Shown here piece after piece: positions 1 through 7,268 of a DNA stretch of 14,272 bases. Origin of the DNA: Erysipelotrichaceae bacterium UBA2227. Lineage in GTDB: Bacteria > Bacillota_I > Bacilli_A > Erysipelotrichales > Erysipelotrichaceae. The notes beneath the pieces are model-generated. The model saw only the letters and a program-made list of their open reading frames with translations, was not told the origin of the DNA and made no database searches. The DNA lies in contig DDYT01000036.1 of the NCBI GenBank assembly GCA_002348095.1, positions 1 to 14,272 of the forward strand. The letters are read 5' to 3'. How positions within the stretch are numbered: the stretch's first letter is position 1; each line of letters begins with the position of its first letter. Both the position numbers and the translations under genes were made by a program.

Positions 1-25
1 TGTCTACTTTATTGGGTGCACTTCA
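1..25. mobile_element. Possible terminal repeat of an IS3-family (IS150-like) element
   Basis: Read on the minus strand these 25 bases begin TGAAGTGCACCC and end AAGTAGACA. From memory this is the style of terminal inverted repeat of IS150-like IS3 elements in Bacillota, whose outer ends start with 5'-TG. If so, the element lies to the left of the window and its outer end is at base 25. No transposase sequence is visible here, so this may be a live element's end or a remnant. Confidence 0.3.
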
Positions 26-56
26 ATATCGCGATTTTTTTATATACTTCTCAGGC

Positions 57-203
57 TTATTTAATGCACAATCTATAGTAAAGTGTAAGAATAGCAACCC
101 ACATGATTAATCTGACAGTAATCGCAGTTTTGATCTTCTGCTCTAAAGAATCATCTGCTGTATACTTACAAAATAAAAGGAACCACGACAATTTCCGTGT
201 CAT
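57..203 (-). CDS. Small hypothetical membrane protein (48 aa)
   Basis: I do not recognise this gene. A 48-codon frame starts with ATG at 203 and is preceded by GGAGG at 208-212, only 4 nt from the start codon, which is slightly short. The product begins MTRKLSWFLLFCKY, has a charged middle (DDSLEQKIK) and ends in a hydrophobic stretch (LIMWVAILTLYY) that could form one membrane helix, followed by a short basic tail. It sits alone between a possible IS end and the catabolic locus, pointing away from the locus. A perfect palindrome lies about 70 bases upstream of its start. The reading frame is seen directly; that it is expressed is inference from the ribosome binding site and helix. It could also be a chance frame or a remnant of a longer gene. 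Confidence 0.35.
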   Translation of the reverse strand: MTRKLSWFLLFCKYTADDSLEQKIKTAITVRLIMWVAILTLYYRLCIK

Positions 204-269
204 GATTCCTCCATATTTCTAAAGATTCAGTAAACGTACATCTGAAATTTCCGCAGGCCTACAACTTAT

Positions 270-287
270 TTACGAAATATTTCGTAA
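270..287. promoter_or_regulatory. 18-bp perfect palindrome, candidate operator
   Basis: TTACGAAATATTTCGTAA is its own reverse complement over all 18 bases. It lies 67 bases upstream of the 48-aa ORF start on the minus strand, a position suited to a repressor or activator site for that ORF. It does not match LexA, CcpA or Fur consensus sites as I know them. It differs from the candidate PucR-type operators elsewhere in the window. Its function is inferred only from its symmetry. Confidence 0.4.
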
Positions 288-374
288 TTAGTAGCCATAG
301 CCAAGGCAATCATCCTTTATACTTAGATAAATAGATATAGTTTACAATAATCAATATGCCTGATTCGTAAACTG

Positions 375-412
375 GAGCATGTCAGTTTTTGACAATGCGT
401 CGCTCGATGCTC
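375..412 (-). terminator. Imperfect hairpin after the left operon
   Basis: An inner stem TGTCA (380-384)/TGACA (390-394) is enclosed by an outer stem GAGCAT (375-380)/ATGCTC (407-412). It starts only 3 bases past the permease stop codon on the minus strand. There is no run of U after it, so it is not a standard intrinsic terminator. It may stabilise the mRNA 3' end or be incidental. Confidence 0.25.
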
Positions 413-415
413 TGT

Positions 416-1930
416 TTATTTCGCGCTCTCTTCTTTTGGATCCTTCAAATAACTCATCAGAATAAACACCAAAGCCATAACCCCATAACCCAAAGCCACT
501 TCAGGAGCTGCACCGACTTTGATTTCCAATGCATGCACAAATCCGAAGTAAGCCAAACCGCCGGTAATCAATGAGTATACAGCCGCACGCATAAACTTAC
601 GGTCAATGACATAGATGGCAATCGAACAGATCAGCATACCCACTAAGATGTCCCCGCCAGCCAGGCGTTCCCATCCCAGAAGAGGTACCCCACTGGCATT
701 CAGTGCCGCATAATCTTTCACTGCCCCCAACGCATTGATGGTTGAGTTGATCTTTAAGACCACAAATCCGGCAATGAGCGGTAAGAAGGATAAAGCAACG
801 GCCGGCATATGACGTTTTTCTGTAACCGAGAAGGCTTGAGCCGTAATGACCATTCCGATATAAACCAAAATCGGAAGTAAAGCCACCAGCGGAATCAAAC
901 TCAAGATAAACTGCATGAGTCCGGTAAAGGCTAAGACTAAAACCGCAACCCCGGTAACCCAAGAGTAACCGATACGCGCTCCAGTGCTCTTCCATCCCGG
1001 ATGTCCGATATAAATGATCGTCGGGAATGGCGAACCCAGCACTGCGCCAACCATCGTCAATACCCCAGGAATAAGCATGGCACGGGTAATGTTATAATGT
1101 TCTCCGGCAGCAGCAGCTGATTCCAAGTTATCCAATGATTCTAAGAAGTCATAAATCGCAAGCGGAATTGCTGCCGGTAAAAACGGAGCAATGGTCGCAA
1201 ATCCTGTGATCATTAAGTTACCGAAGAAGCCCGGCAAAGCAATGCCAACGCCTGACAATGAATCCGTTACACTTTGCGGATTCATATATCCCGTATCCCA
1301 TGCCAACAGTGTTCCCACAATAATCGCAAAGGCACCTGCCGGAATATTGAAAGGCATTTTCTTAAGCGCTAACCAACCGACCAAGATAATCGCAAAGGAA
1401 AGCAGTCCGATATAAGGCGTCGTAAATACTGCGCCAATAGGATTCATCGCAATGTATGTGATGGCTAATCCAGCCAAAGAACCCAACATGGCACTGCGAG
1501 GGATATATTTATTAATCCAAGGACCAATTACAGCCCCAACGGTCATGATGATACCTTGAACCATGTTCCAAGCCAGACCGGTCGCTAAGGCGACTTGCCA
1601 GTCTTGAGTGGCTCCATACACAACACCGATGACCCCAAAGGCAACGGCGAAGTAGTGAGGTACACTCAGACCGTAAGGCATAGCGGTAACTTCCATGTTA
1701 CCTGTTTTAATGGATAAGCGCTTGGCTTGAATGGCAAGCAGAATGCCGCCAAACCCGACAATTACCGCCGTCGCGGGAACGATGTTACTAAATACCATGT
1801 TGTTTGGCATGCCGATGACAAGCAATAGCCCAATAGCGGCTAAGAAGTTGGTTAAAACGTTGGAAAACAGGCCGAAGAAACCATTCAGGTCTCCCTTAAC
1901 CCACCATTTTGCTCCTGATTTATAGTTCAT
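416..1930 (-). CDS. NCS2-family nucleobase/ureide permease (distal gene of left operon)
   Basis: A 504-residue polytopic inner-membrane protein of the nucleobase-cation symporter-2 (xanthine/uracil permease) superfamily, probably proton- or cation-coupled import of a purine, pyrimidine or ureide. Hydrophobic segments run through the whole chain, as expected for the 14-helix NCS2 fold. The signature region is D261-FLESLDNLESAAAAGE-277, with acidic residues where this superfamily binds substrate, followed near residue 300 by a conserved SPFPT...GHPGW block. The start ATG has GAGGAAAG upstream. It is the third gene of an operon, 13 bases after the cysteine hydrolase gene. It is a clear paralogue of the permease at 2600-4102: both open with WVK(G/S)D(L/W)NGFFGLFSN. 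Substrate cannot be read from sequence; uracil, xanthine, allantoin-like ureides or oxalurate are all possible. Confidence 0.9.
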   Translation of the reverse strand: MNYKSGAKWWVKGDLNGFFGLFSNVLTNFLAAIGLLLVIGMPNNMVFSNIVPATAVIVGFGGILLAIQAKRLSIKTGNMEVTAMPYGLSVPHYFAVAFGVIGVVYGATQDWQVALATGLAWNMVQGIIMTVGAVIGPWINKYIPRSAMLGSLAGLAITYIAMNPIGAVFTTPYIGLLSFAIILVGWLALKKMPFNIPAGAFAIIVGTLLAWDTGYMNPQSVTDSLSGVGIALPGFFGNLMITGFATIAPFLPAAIPLAIYDFLESLDNLESAAAAGEHYNITRAMLIPGVLTMVGAVLGSPFPTIIYIGHPGWKSTGARIGYSWVTGVAVLVLAFTGLMQFILSLIPLVALLPILVYIGMVITAQAFSVTEKRHMPAVALSFLPLIAGFVVLKINSTINALGAVKDYAALNASGVPLLGWERLAGGDILVGMLICSIAIYVIDRKFMRAAVYSLITGGLAYFGFVHALEIKVGAAPEVALGYGVMALVFILMSYLKDPKEESAK

Positions 1931-1943
1931 ATTTCTTTCCTCT

Positions 1944-2603
1944 TTATTTTAAAACTTTGAGTAAATGATCCGATGTGGTGGTCCAGCCAAAGATACCACC
2001 CTGCTGATTGATCATACGGATGGCAGCTTCCTGATCGGCCGGATCAAAGGCAGCCGTTCCATCTTCCATCATTAAACATTCATAACCTCTGTCATTGGCT
2101 TCGCGGATGGTGGTGTGAACACACACATGCGTTGTGACACCACAGACAATCAGACTTTCAATGCCTTTGTTTTGAAGGATGAGTTCTAAGTCTGTCTTAT
2201 AGAAAGAACCTTTCCCCGGTTTATCAATCACCGGCTCTTTATCCAACGGCTTTAACTCCTCCACGATATCATGGCCGACTTCTCCGCGAATCAGAATGCG
2301 TCCCATAGGTCCATCTTCACCGATTGCTTTTGAGCGACGGAGTTTGGATGGCGGACAGTCGCTCATATCCGGACGATGTCCTTCACGGGTATGGATTACA
2401 AACATCCCTTTGGCCCGGGCTGCATCCAAAATCTTCTTAACCGTCGGAATGATGCTCATGGTTGGCGTAACATCATTGCCTAAGGCTTCACCAAAGCCGC
2501 CTCGGGCACAAAAATCCCGTTGCATATCAATGACAAGCAATGCGGTCTTCTCTAAATCAAAGTCGAATGCGAAAGGTTTCGCATCCACAACATACTTTCT
2601 CAT
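1944..2603 (-). CDS. Isochorismatase-family cysteine hydrolase (ureide/biuret-type amidohydrolase)
   Basis: A 219-residue cytoplasmic amidohydrolase of the isochorismatase-like superfamily. The catalytic triad is visible: D26 (LLVIDMQRDF), K128 (DKPGKGSFYKTDL) and C161 in the strand-turn motif GVTTHVCVHTT. The K-to-C spacing of 33 equals that of RutB and biuret hydrolase as I remember them. Q201 in the motif QQGGIFGW sits 40 residues after the cysteine, as does the substrate-binding Gln of biuret hydrolase. Members with this layout hydrolyse biuret, ureidoacrylate, N-carbamoylsarcosine and related amides, releasing ammonia or carbamate. The ATG overlaps the upstream permease stop by 4 bases (ATGA) and has AGGAGA upstream, so the two are translationally coupled. 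Sitting between two NCS2 permeases, it probably acts on the imported compound or on oxamate. The family is certain, the substrate is not. Confidence 0.88.
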   Translation of the reverse strand: MRKYVVDAKPFAFDFDLEKTALLVIDMQRDFCARGGFGEALGNDVTPTMSIIPTVKKILDAARAKGMFVIHTREGHRPDMSDCPPSKLRRSKAIGEDGPMGRILIRGEVGHDIVEELKPLDKEPVIDKPGKGSFYKTDLELILQNKGIESLIVCGVTTHVCVHTTIREANDRGYECLMMEDGTAAFDPADQEAAIRMINQQGGIFGWTTTSDHLLKVLK

Positions 2604-4102
2604 GCTTTACTCTCCTTTTTATTGAATACTTCATATAGATACAGGATCACACTGACTCCTAAATATCCCAAACTCATCGTAGGATGCATATTCAATCCTA
2701 CCCCCGAACTGTGAATGATACCGAAGAAGGTTAAGATGCCTGCAAGCAGTGCAGTGATGCTTGCCGCTTTGAATCGATGATCAATGATAAATACGGTCAG
2801 ACTGCCAAGGATCATACCAACAATAATTGCTCCCTGACCCAAAACAAACAGGCCTTCATAGTTAAGTCCGCTGATGTTAAGAAGCTGATACCCAACTTCT
2901 GCGGCATTGGTGTTGGCACTGCCTAAAGCAATATCCACCGCATTGCGCGTCCAGTCAGCCAAAGACGGAACGATGGCCATGACTACGGCAGGCGCATATT
3001 TATGCTCGTTGGCACTGAAGGCTTGAGAGGTTATCACAAGTCCGATATAAAGCAAAATCGGAAGAACACCGACTACAGGAATGATGTTGAGCAAAACAGA
3101 TATGATGCCCAGGGTCGTCAGAATCAAAACACCGAATCCGGAGGCCACGGAGTATCCGATTCGGGCTCCTGCTTCTTTCCAACCCGGATGTCCGATAAAG
3201 ATAGCCGTCGGAAACGGACTGCCAAACAAACTTGCTAAGATCGAAGTAACCCCATCGGCCACCAGTGCTTCCCGAGTGTTGTATTCATCTCCGGCCGCTG
3301 CCGCACTTTCACAGTTATCGATGGTTTCGATGAAGTTATAAATTCCCAGGGGGATAGCCGCAATCAGAAATGGGGCAGCACTTGTAAATCCGTTGATATA
3401 GCGCATGAAAGACGGTATCGGTACATTAAAAGCCAACCCTTCAAAAGAAGCCAGAAGCACATCCAGCTGCATGACGCCTGTGGTCCAACCCAGAATCACC
3501 GCAACCCCAATGGCCACCAATCCTGTCGGGATGTTGAAAGGCATTTTTACTTTTCCGATAAATCCCAATAAAACGATAGCAAGAGATACAAGTCCGATGT
3601 AAGGCAATGCGAAAATACTGAATGCCGGATTAAGTGCAATAAAGGTTAAAGAAACTCCCGCAAGTGATCCCAGCATGGCGGCCCGCGGAATCCACTGGCG
3701 CATTTTAACACCGATTATGGATCCAATCAGTTCAATGACCCCTTCAGCCAGACACCAGACCAAGCCGGCTGACCACGCCAATGTTGCATCCCCTGTGCTC
3801 CAAAAGACGGGTCCGATAATCAAAAATACAATGAGAAACATGTGGGGAACACTGGATCCTGATGGCAGTGCCGTCACATCATCCCGCCCTGTTTTTTTAG
3901 CAAGTGCCATCGCCATTTTTGTATAGTACGCACTGGCTAAGAAAATCGACAATCCGACAGCGGGCAAAATACGACCGTACACAAGATCAAAGGGCAGCCC
4001 AACAACTACTGAAAGTAAACTCGCCATGACTAAAAGATTGGTTAAATTGTTGCTAAACAAACCAAAGAATCCATTCCAGTCACTTTTAACCCAGATTTTC
4101 AT
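2600..4102 (-). CDS. NCS2-family nucleobase/ureide permease (first gene of left operon)
   Basis: A 500-residue polytopic membrane permease of the NCS2 superfamily, paralogous to the permease at 416-1930. The signature region is N256-FIETIDNCESAAAAGDE-273, and the SPFPT...GHPGW block follows around residue 300. One difference between the paralogues in the signature is Cys264 here versus Leu in the other, so substrates or affinities may differ. I chose the ATG at 4102 because AGGAGG lies 4 bases upstream (4107-4112). The in-frame ATG at 4117 lies upstream of that ribosome binding site and lacks one of its own. It is the first gene of the operon and shares a divergent promoter region with the PucR-family regulator, so it is probably under that regulator's control. 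The exact substrate is unknown. Confidence 0.9.
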   Translation of the reverse strand: MKIWVKSDWNGFFGLFSNNLTNLLVMASLLSVVVGLPFDLVYGRILPAVGLSIFLASAYYTKMAMALAKKTGRDDVTALPSGSSVPHMFLIVFLIIGPVFWSTGDATLAWSAGLVWCLAEGVIELIGSIIGVKMRQWIPRAAMLGSLAGVSLTFIALNPAFSIFALPYIGLVSLAIVLLGFIGKVKMPFNIPTGLVAIGVAVILGWTTGVMQLDVLLASFEGLAFNVPIPSFMRYINGFTSAAPFLIAAIPLGIYNFIETIDNCESAAAAGDEYNTREALVADGVTSILASLFGSPFPTAIFIGHPGWKEAGARIGYSVASGFGVLILTTLGIISVLLNIIPVVGVLPILLYIGLVITSQAFSANEHKYAPAVVMAIVPSLADWTRNAVDIALGSANTNAAEVGYQLLNISGLNYEGLFVLGQGAIIVGMILGSLTVFIIDHRFKAASITALLAGILTFFGIIHSSGVGLNMHPTMSLGYLGVSVILYLYEVFNKKESKA

Positions 4103-4142
4103 GTCTCCTCCTATCATTTATATGTAAAGTGTAAAGCAATGC

Positions 4143-4172
4143 GTTATAATTGTATTCATCAAGACTTAACAA
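4143..4172 (-). promoter_or_regulatory. Candidate promoter of left (permease-hydrolase) operon
   Basis: On the minus strand TTGTTA (4167-4172) is followed by an 18-base spacer and TATAAC (4143-4148). The predicted transcript start is near 4136, about 34 bases before the ATG at 4102. Both boxes match the sigma-A consensus imperfectly, which fits an activator-dependent promoter. Confidence 0.4.
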
Positions 4173-4180
4173 AACGAAGC

Positions 4181-4205
4181 GGTTACATTTGTATTATCTT
4201 ACAAT
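4181..4205. promoter_or_regulatory. Candidate PucR-type operator in divergent promoter region
   Basis: The core TTGTATTATCTTACAA is a dyad, TTGTA-N6-TACAA (4189-4204). The surrounding block from GGTT (4181) to CAAT (4205) aligns with the block at 11090-11115 upstream of the other leftward operon: 9 of the first 12 and 8 of the last 9 positions are identical, with a one-base length difference. It lies just upstream of the left operon's -35 box and 28 bases before the regulator's own ATG. Binding of the PucR-family protein encoded alongside is inference. Confidence 0.45.
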
Positions 4206-4232
4206 TGAACTTGATATTAAGGGAGATAAACC

Positions 4233-5795
4233 ATGGAAATAACATTAAAACATCTGCTTGAGCGTAATGTCTTTGAGAAAGTCGAAATCCACTCGGGAGC
4301 TACCCAGCTTCACCGGGTTGTCAAGAGTGTTTCCATCATGGAAACTCCGGATTTTGATAAGTACATTCTTGAAAAAACGCTTGTCTTAACTACCTTGTAT
4401 CCGATCAAAAACGATCTTGAACGATTTCTTTCACTGCTGGATTCACTGCACGAAAAGCAGGCTTCCGGGTTGATTGTCAAAGTCAAGCGCTATATTGACC
4501 GGGTTCCTGAAGTCATCATCGAGAAAGCCAAGGCGCTGGACTTTCCCATCATAACGTTGGAATATGATGCGAACTTGTCGTTGCTTTTTGATTCCATTAT
4601 TGCCGAAGTTCACTACGCTCAATACAGCACGCATAATTTTAATGCGCTGTATACGACACTTCTTCAGGACATTGTGCAGAAACCATCGACCAAGGCTCTC
4701 ATTAATGCGTTAAAATCCATTGAAGACATCGATGTTTTGATTGTCAATCTGTTCAACAACAATATTCACTCCACCTCTGACACCATTCTCACCATGTACA
4801 ACGAACATCCTTTAGCCCGCTCGTCCTATCATATCCTTGACGATCATCTGATCATCAATGAAGTCATTAATTATGATGGGGTGGATGTGTATCGTCTGAT
4901 GGTCATGACTCCGTATGAACAGCGGCATATCATTTATAACTATATTGAAATCATCAAACTCATGATCATTCTCATTTATCAGAAAAAACAGGAGAATGCA
5001 CTTAAGCAAAATCAGTTTCTTATGGATTTCGTTGCCAACATGACCTCCAATTATCAATCCAACATGCAAGTGAAGGAAGCCGGGAAGATCTTTAATTGGA
5101 ACATCACATTTCCCATCATGCTGATGATGATCGATCTTAAGGAAACCATCCTTAAAGCGTATCAGCCCATGATTCTCTCTCAAATCAAAAGTGAAGTGGT
5201 GAGTGTGTGTCATATTCATGAAAGTGAGCTGAGACTGATTCTTTTGAACCATCATGTGCTGATCATTGCTAACCTAAAGCAACCCCAGCAGTATAAATCC
5301 ATGATGATGGCATTGCATGATGCGTTGAAGAATCATTTTCAGGATGCGTTTGTGCGCGCCGCATACTCTGCCCCGATCAGTGAGGCTTCGGATATACCTA
5401 CTACCTACACTTCTCTGTTTGAGTCGCTTAATTATGCCCGTCTGAATCAGCTCAGTTCATCTCTGATCCATGATTATCATGTGCGCATGGTAAACCTTCT
5501 GAAGAAGCTTGATTCGGGCATGTTGCTGGATTATGCGCATTCGATCTTAAAACCTTTGTTGGATTATGAAGAGAAGCATGACTTACCTTTAATCAAAACA
5601 TATTATCATTTCATTGAATGTCAGTTCAATGCCAAAGAAGCGGCTGCACAGCTTTTCATTCATTACAACTCCTTGCGTTACCGGCTCAATGTGATCGAGT
5701 CCTGCGGATATCCGATATTCAATCATCAGGAGTCTCACTTTGAAGTTTACTTCGCGCTGACGATCTATCTGTATTTTTTCAAAAATAAGCAATGA
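4233..5795 (+). CDS. PucR-family transcriptional regulator of purine/ureide catabolism
   Basis: A 520-residue cytoplasmic DNA-binding regulator, close to the length of Bacillus subtilis PucR. Residues 5 to about 125 fit the PucR ligand-sensing domain (VVKSVSIMETPDF, TLVLTT, SGLIVKV). A divergent CdaR/GGDEF-like middle region follows. About residues 440-515 form the C-terminal PucR helix-turn-helix, seen in FNAKEAAAQLFIHYNSLRYR. The start ATG has GGGAGA 7 bases upstream. The gene is divergent from the left permease operon and convergent with the right operon, with a shared terminator at its 3' end. It is the only regulator gene in the locus, so it most likely controls both operons through the similar sites at 4181-4205 and 11090-11115. 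The inducer is unknown; an allantoin-like or oxalurate-like ligand would fit. Family assignment is firm; orthology to B. subtilis PucR is not claimed. Confidence 0.9.
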   Translation: MEITLKHLLERNVFEKVEIHSGATQLHRVVKSVSIMETPDFDKYILEKTLVLTTLYPIKNDLERFLSLLDSLHEKQASGLIVKVKRYIDRVPEVIIEKAKALDFPIITLEYDANLSLLFDSIIAEVHYAQYSTHNFNALYTTLLQDIVQKPSTKALINALKSIEDIDVLIVNLFNNNIHSTSDTILTMYNEHPLARSSYHILDDHLIINEVINYDGVDVYRLMVMTPYEQRHIIYNYIEIIKLMIILIYQKKQENALKQNQFLMDFVANMTSNYQSNMQVKEAGKIFNWNITFPIMLMMIDLKETILKAYQPMILSQIKSEVVSVCHIHESELRLILLNHHVLIIANLKQPQQYKSMMMALHDALKNHFQDAFVRAAYSAPISEASDIPTTYTSLFESLNYARLNQLSSSLIHDYHVRMVNLLKKLDSGMLLDYAHSILKPLLDYEEKHDLPLIKTYYHFIECQFNAKEAAAQLFIHYNSLRYRLNVIESCGYPIFNHQESHFEVYFALTIYLYFFKNKQ

Positions 5796-5878
5796 TTTGA
5801 AATACTGACAAAGTCACTGGATCGGATGGTCCCTAAGTGCAAAATCTGACTTGAATGATCCTTAACTTATTTATAAAG

Positions 5879-5905
5879 AAAACACTGGCTTTATACCAGT
5901 GTTTT
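5879..5905. terminator. Bidirectional intrinsic terminator between pucR-like gene and ndk
   Basis: A 10-bp perfect stem AAAACACTGG/CCAGTGTTTT with a 7-base loop lies between two convergent genes. T-rich sequence follows on both strands (TTTTGATTT rightward, TTTTCTTTAT leftward). It can therefore end both the regulator transcript and the right catabolic operon. Confidence 0.85.
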
Positions 5906-5908
5906 GAT

Positions 5909-6355
5909 TTATCGGTTAAACCACAGATCACATTCAAACTCAGCGGCCTCGATGGAGTCTGAGGCGTGAATAAGATTGCGGATCATGCGCGACGAGGTTT
6001 TGGCCAGGATCAGTGAATCTTCGCCGTAACGGCCGCGGATGCTGGCAGGATCGGCGATGGAGGGGTCGGTTGCCCCGATTTTCGCCCGAATCTTCTGAAT
6101 GATCTGATCGTCATCGCTTTCACATTGCAAAATGATCACTTTCTGATTTTTAAACTCATTTAAAATCATTTCTCTAAAACCCGGAAGATTCAGTCGTACG
6201 ATCACTTCGTGATAATGTTTAAGAATGATATCGTCTTCAACGATGACTTCGGCCTGTTTTGTAATGACACACGGCAGTGATTTCAGTTCATTGAGGATGA
6301 CCCGTTCAAGTTTGCGCTTGATGGCATCCGGTTTGATCAGCACAAAACTTTTCAT
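5909..6355 (-). CDS. ndk: Nucleoside diphosphate kinase, divergent, last gene of right operon
   Basis: A 148-residue enzyme that moves the gamma phosphate from ATP to other NDPs through a phosphohistidine. Key family residues are visible: K8 (KPDA), Y48, R90 (RAKIGATDP), R107 (IRGRYG), N127 and active-site H130 in NLIHASDS. About 10 extra residues lie between R107 and N127 compared with the usual bacterial enzyme, containing EDSLILAKTSSRMI. Such an insertion occurs in some archaeal and unusual bacterial forms, from memory. The ATG directly follows the carbamate kinase TGA with no gap, and the only upstream GA-rich signal is weak, so translation is probably coupled. Its place behind carbamate kinase suggests it spreads the ATP made by that enzyme to other nucleotides. 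An ndk inside a ureide-degradation operon is unusual. Confidence 0.88.
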   Translation of the reverse strand: MKSFVLIKPDAIKRKLERVILNELKSLPCVITKQAEVIVEDDIILKHYHEVIVRLNLPGFREMILNEFKNQKVIILQCESDDDQIIQKIRAKIGATDPSIADPASIRGRYGEDSLILAKTSSRMIRNLIHASDSIEAAEFECDLWFNR

Positions 6356-7267
6356 TCAATCACTCACGATGCGCGTACCGGTTTCACCTTTGAGAGCTTC
6401 CGATGCTTTGTCGAGCAACGTAATGATCGTGGTTTTGTTTTTGGCTTTGCTGACAAACGACAGGGCGGCTTCGACTTTGGGGAGCATAGAGCCCGGCGCA
6501 AAATGTCCTTCTGAAATAAAGCGTTTGGTTTCTTCGATGCTCATACTCGAAAGCCATTGCTGTTTTGGGGTACCGTAATACACGGCCACCTTTTCTACGG
6601 CGGTTAAGATAAAGAGTACGTCTACATCCAGTTCTTTGGCTAGCAGTGCACTGGCGCTGTCTTTGTCAATGACGGCTTCCACGCCGATGTATCCCTGATC
6701 CGTGGACACCACAGGAATTCCGCCGCCCCCGGCACAAATGACCACATGGTGTTGTTTCAGAGAATCTTGAATCGATGCTAAATTCGTTATGTGTTTGGGT
6801 TTGGGTGATGGGACCACGCGGCGATACCCCCGACCTGAATCTTCTATCACAGCGATGCCTTCGTTCATTAAGATTTTAGCTGTTGCTTCATCCATAAAAC
6901 CGCCGATCGGTTTGGTCGGATGTTGAAAGGCCGGATCATTTGCATCCACTTCCACCATGGTTAACACGTAATCCACGGGATTGCTTACGCCGAGCAATGC
7001 AAGGGCGTGTTGCAGCTTTCGCGTTAAGTCAAATCCGATATAGCCTTGACTCATCGCAACGCTTACATGCAACGGTATTTCCATTTGTGTGTTCATCACT
7101 TGATGAATCTTGCCTACTTGCGGGCCGTTGCCATGGGTAATCAAGACATCATGGCCTTGTTTGATGAGTGCGGCGATGATGGAAGCACTGTGAGTCAGTG
7201 CGCTGTCCTGCTCTTTTAAGTCATTCCCTAAAGCATTGCCTCCTAAAGCGATTACGATTTTTGCCAT
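6356..7267 (-). CDS. arcC: Catabolic carbamate kinase
   Basis: A 303-residue cytoplasmic kinase catalysing carbamoyl phosphate + ADP to ATP + carbamate, which breaks down to CO2 and NH3. Family motifs appear in order: ALGGNALG (N-terminus), THGNGPQVG, SGRGYRRVVPSP, CAGGGGIPV, VIDKDSASALLA, LTAVEKVAVYYG and GHFAPGSMLPKVEAA. Length and motifs are complete. GGAGAA precedes the ATG inside the end of the previous gene, which stops 1 base upstream. No arginine deiminase or ornithine carbamoyltransferase is nearby. The partner is the FdrA-YlbE-YlbF set, as in the E. coli allantoin locus, where the equivalent kinase is YbcF (AllK). It is therefore better seen as the ATP-forming last step of carbamoyl compound catabolism than as part of the arginine pathway. 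Confidence 0.95.
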   Translation of the reverse strand: MAKIVIALGGNALGNDLKEQDSALTHSASIIAALIKQGHDVLITHGNGPQVGKIHQVMNTQMEIPLHVSVAMSQGYIGFDLTRKLQHALALLGVSNPVDYVLTMVEVDANDPAFQHPTKPIGGFMDEATAKILMNEGIAVIEDSGRGYRRVVPSPKPKHITNLASIQDSLKQHHVVICAGGGGIPVVSTDQGYIGVEAVIDKDSASALLAKELDVDVLFILTAVEKVAVYYGTPKQQWLSSMSIEETKRFISEGHFAPGSMLPKVEAALSFVSKAKNKTTIITLLDKASEALKGETGTRIVSD

Positions 7268-7268
7268 G

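Larger units (their letters stand above)
204..415. other. Intergenic region left of the catabolic locus
   Basis: This AT-rich stretch holds the ribosome binding site of the small ORF (208-212), an 18-bp palindrome (270-287) and a hairpin just beyond the last permease gene (375-412). I see no convincing promoter hexamers, no tRNA and no further coding frame supported by a ribosome binding site. Confidence 0.6.

Noticed and set aside
389..574. 61-codon plus-strand frame overlapping the end of the second permease
   Set aside because: Mostly antisense to the permease; product looks like random sequence.
3002..3341. Open frames on the plus strand inside the first permease gene
   Set aside because: They are antisense shadows of a conserved membrane protein gene, with no ribosome binding site or recognisable product.
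4103..4117. Upstream ATG at 4117 for the first permease
   Set aside because: AGGAGG lies between it and the ATG at 4102, so the later start is favoured.
4812..5255. 147-codon minus-strand frame inside the regulator gene
   Set aside because: Histidine- and isoleucine-rich shadow of the PucR-family gene; no family resemblance.
6356..7267. Assigning carbamate kinase to the arginine deiminase pathway
   Set aside because: No arcA or arcB is present; the operon partners point to ureide catabolism.
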